Assembly (NCBI GenBank): GCA_021107975.1 | Contig: JAIORT010000406.1 | Location: 1 to 7,104 of the forward strand | Length of the DNA stretch: 7,104 nt | Direction: 5' to 3' | From: Bacteroidales bacterium | GTDB lineage: Bacteria; Bacteroidota; Bacteroidia; Bacteroidales; JAADJA01 | Part shown: positions 7,079 through 7,104 of the stretch, one piece after another | How the letters are laid out: each line of letters opens with the position of its first letter | Numbering within the stretch: position 1 is the first letter of the stretch | The notes under the pieces: model-generated | The model's database searches: none | Seen by the model: only the letters and a program-made list of their open reading frames with translations | Told to the model about the DNA's origin: nothing | Made by a program: the position numbers and the translations under genes

Positions 7079-7104
7079 AATACAAGTGTTTAATTTGTTT
7101 ACTT

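Noticed and set aside
7050..7085. Bacteroidota-type promoter (TTG, then TATTTTTTG on the minus strand)
   Set aside because: The downstream box is off the TAnnTTTG consensus by one base, lies in T-rich sequence inside the gene remnant, and such matches are frequent by chance.

Overview
The window is very AT-rich, and every gene I can support is on the minus strand, so transcription runs from high to low coordinates. Several traits point to Bacteroidota, probably an uncultured or environmental Bacteroidia/Flavobacteriia-type genome: the low GC, the Lys/Asn/Ile-rich proteins, weak or absent Shine-Dalgarno sites, a Gln right after two predicted signal-peptide cleavage sites, and a FlgD-like C-terminal tail of the kind found on type IX secretion cargo. 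This assignment rests on composition and style, not on a marker gene.

Layout in order of transcription. At 6874-7078 there is a broken fragment: a signal-peptide-like start and, in another frame, a FlgD-like C-terminal tail. A cassette of four genes follows. (A) 4939-6864 encodes an amidohydrolase-2-type TIM-barrel hydrolase with a two-helix membrane hairpin inserted soon after its first metal motif. (B) 3747-4886 encodes a signal-peptide membrane protein with an extracytoplasmic domain and two copies of an SRxQ...GIS membrane hairpin. (C) 2076-3740 encodes a fusion of a zinc N-acetylmuramoyl-L-alanine amidase, an SH3-like linker domain and a subtilisin-family protease, with no visible signal peptide. 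(D) 1-2073 encodes a secreted protein with a long, mostly helical middle and a beta-rich C-terminus like an outer-membrane barrel; it runs off the left edge with no stop in the window. B-C and C-D are separated by only 6 and 2 bases, which strongly suggests one transcript. A-B are 52 bases apart.

Taken together the cassette encodes one inner-membrane hydrolase, one inner-membrane sensor- or scaffold-like protein, one soluble wall-amidase/protease and one probable outer-membrane protein. I do not recognise it as a described system. A cell-envelope function is a reasonable inference: wall or protein processing, delivery of a lytic effector, or defence or competition. The specific role is not shown by the sequence. 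I saw no RNA genes, CRISPR arrays, insertion sequences or convincing terminators, and no stretch over 300 bases lacks a gene.
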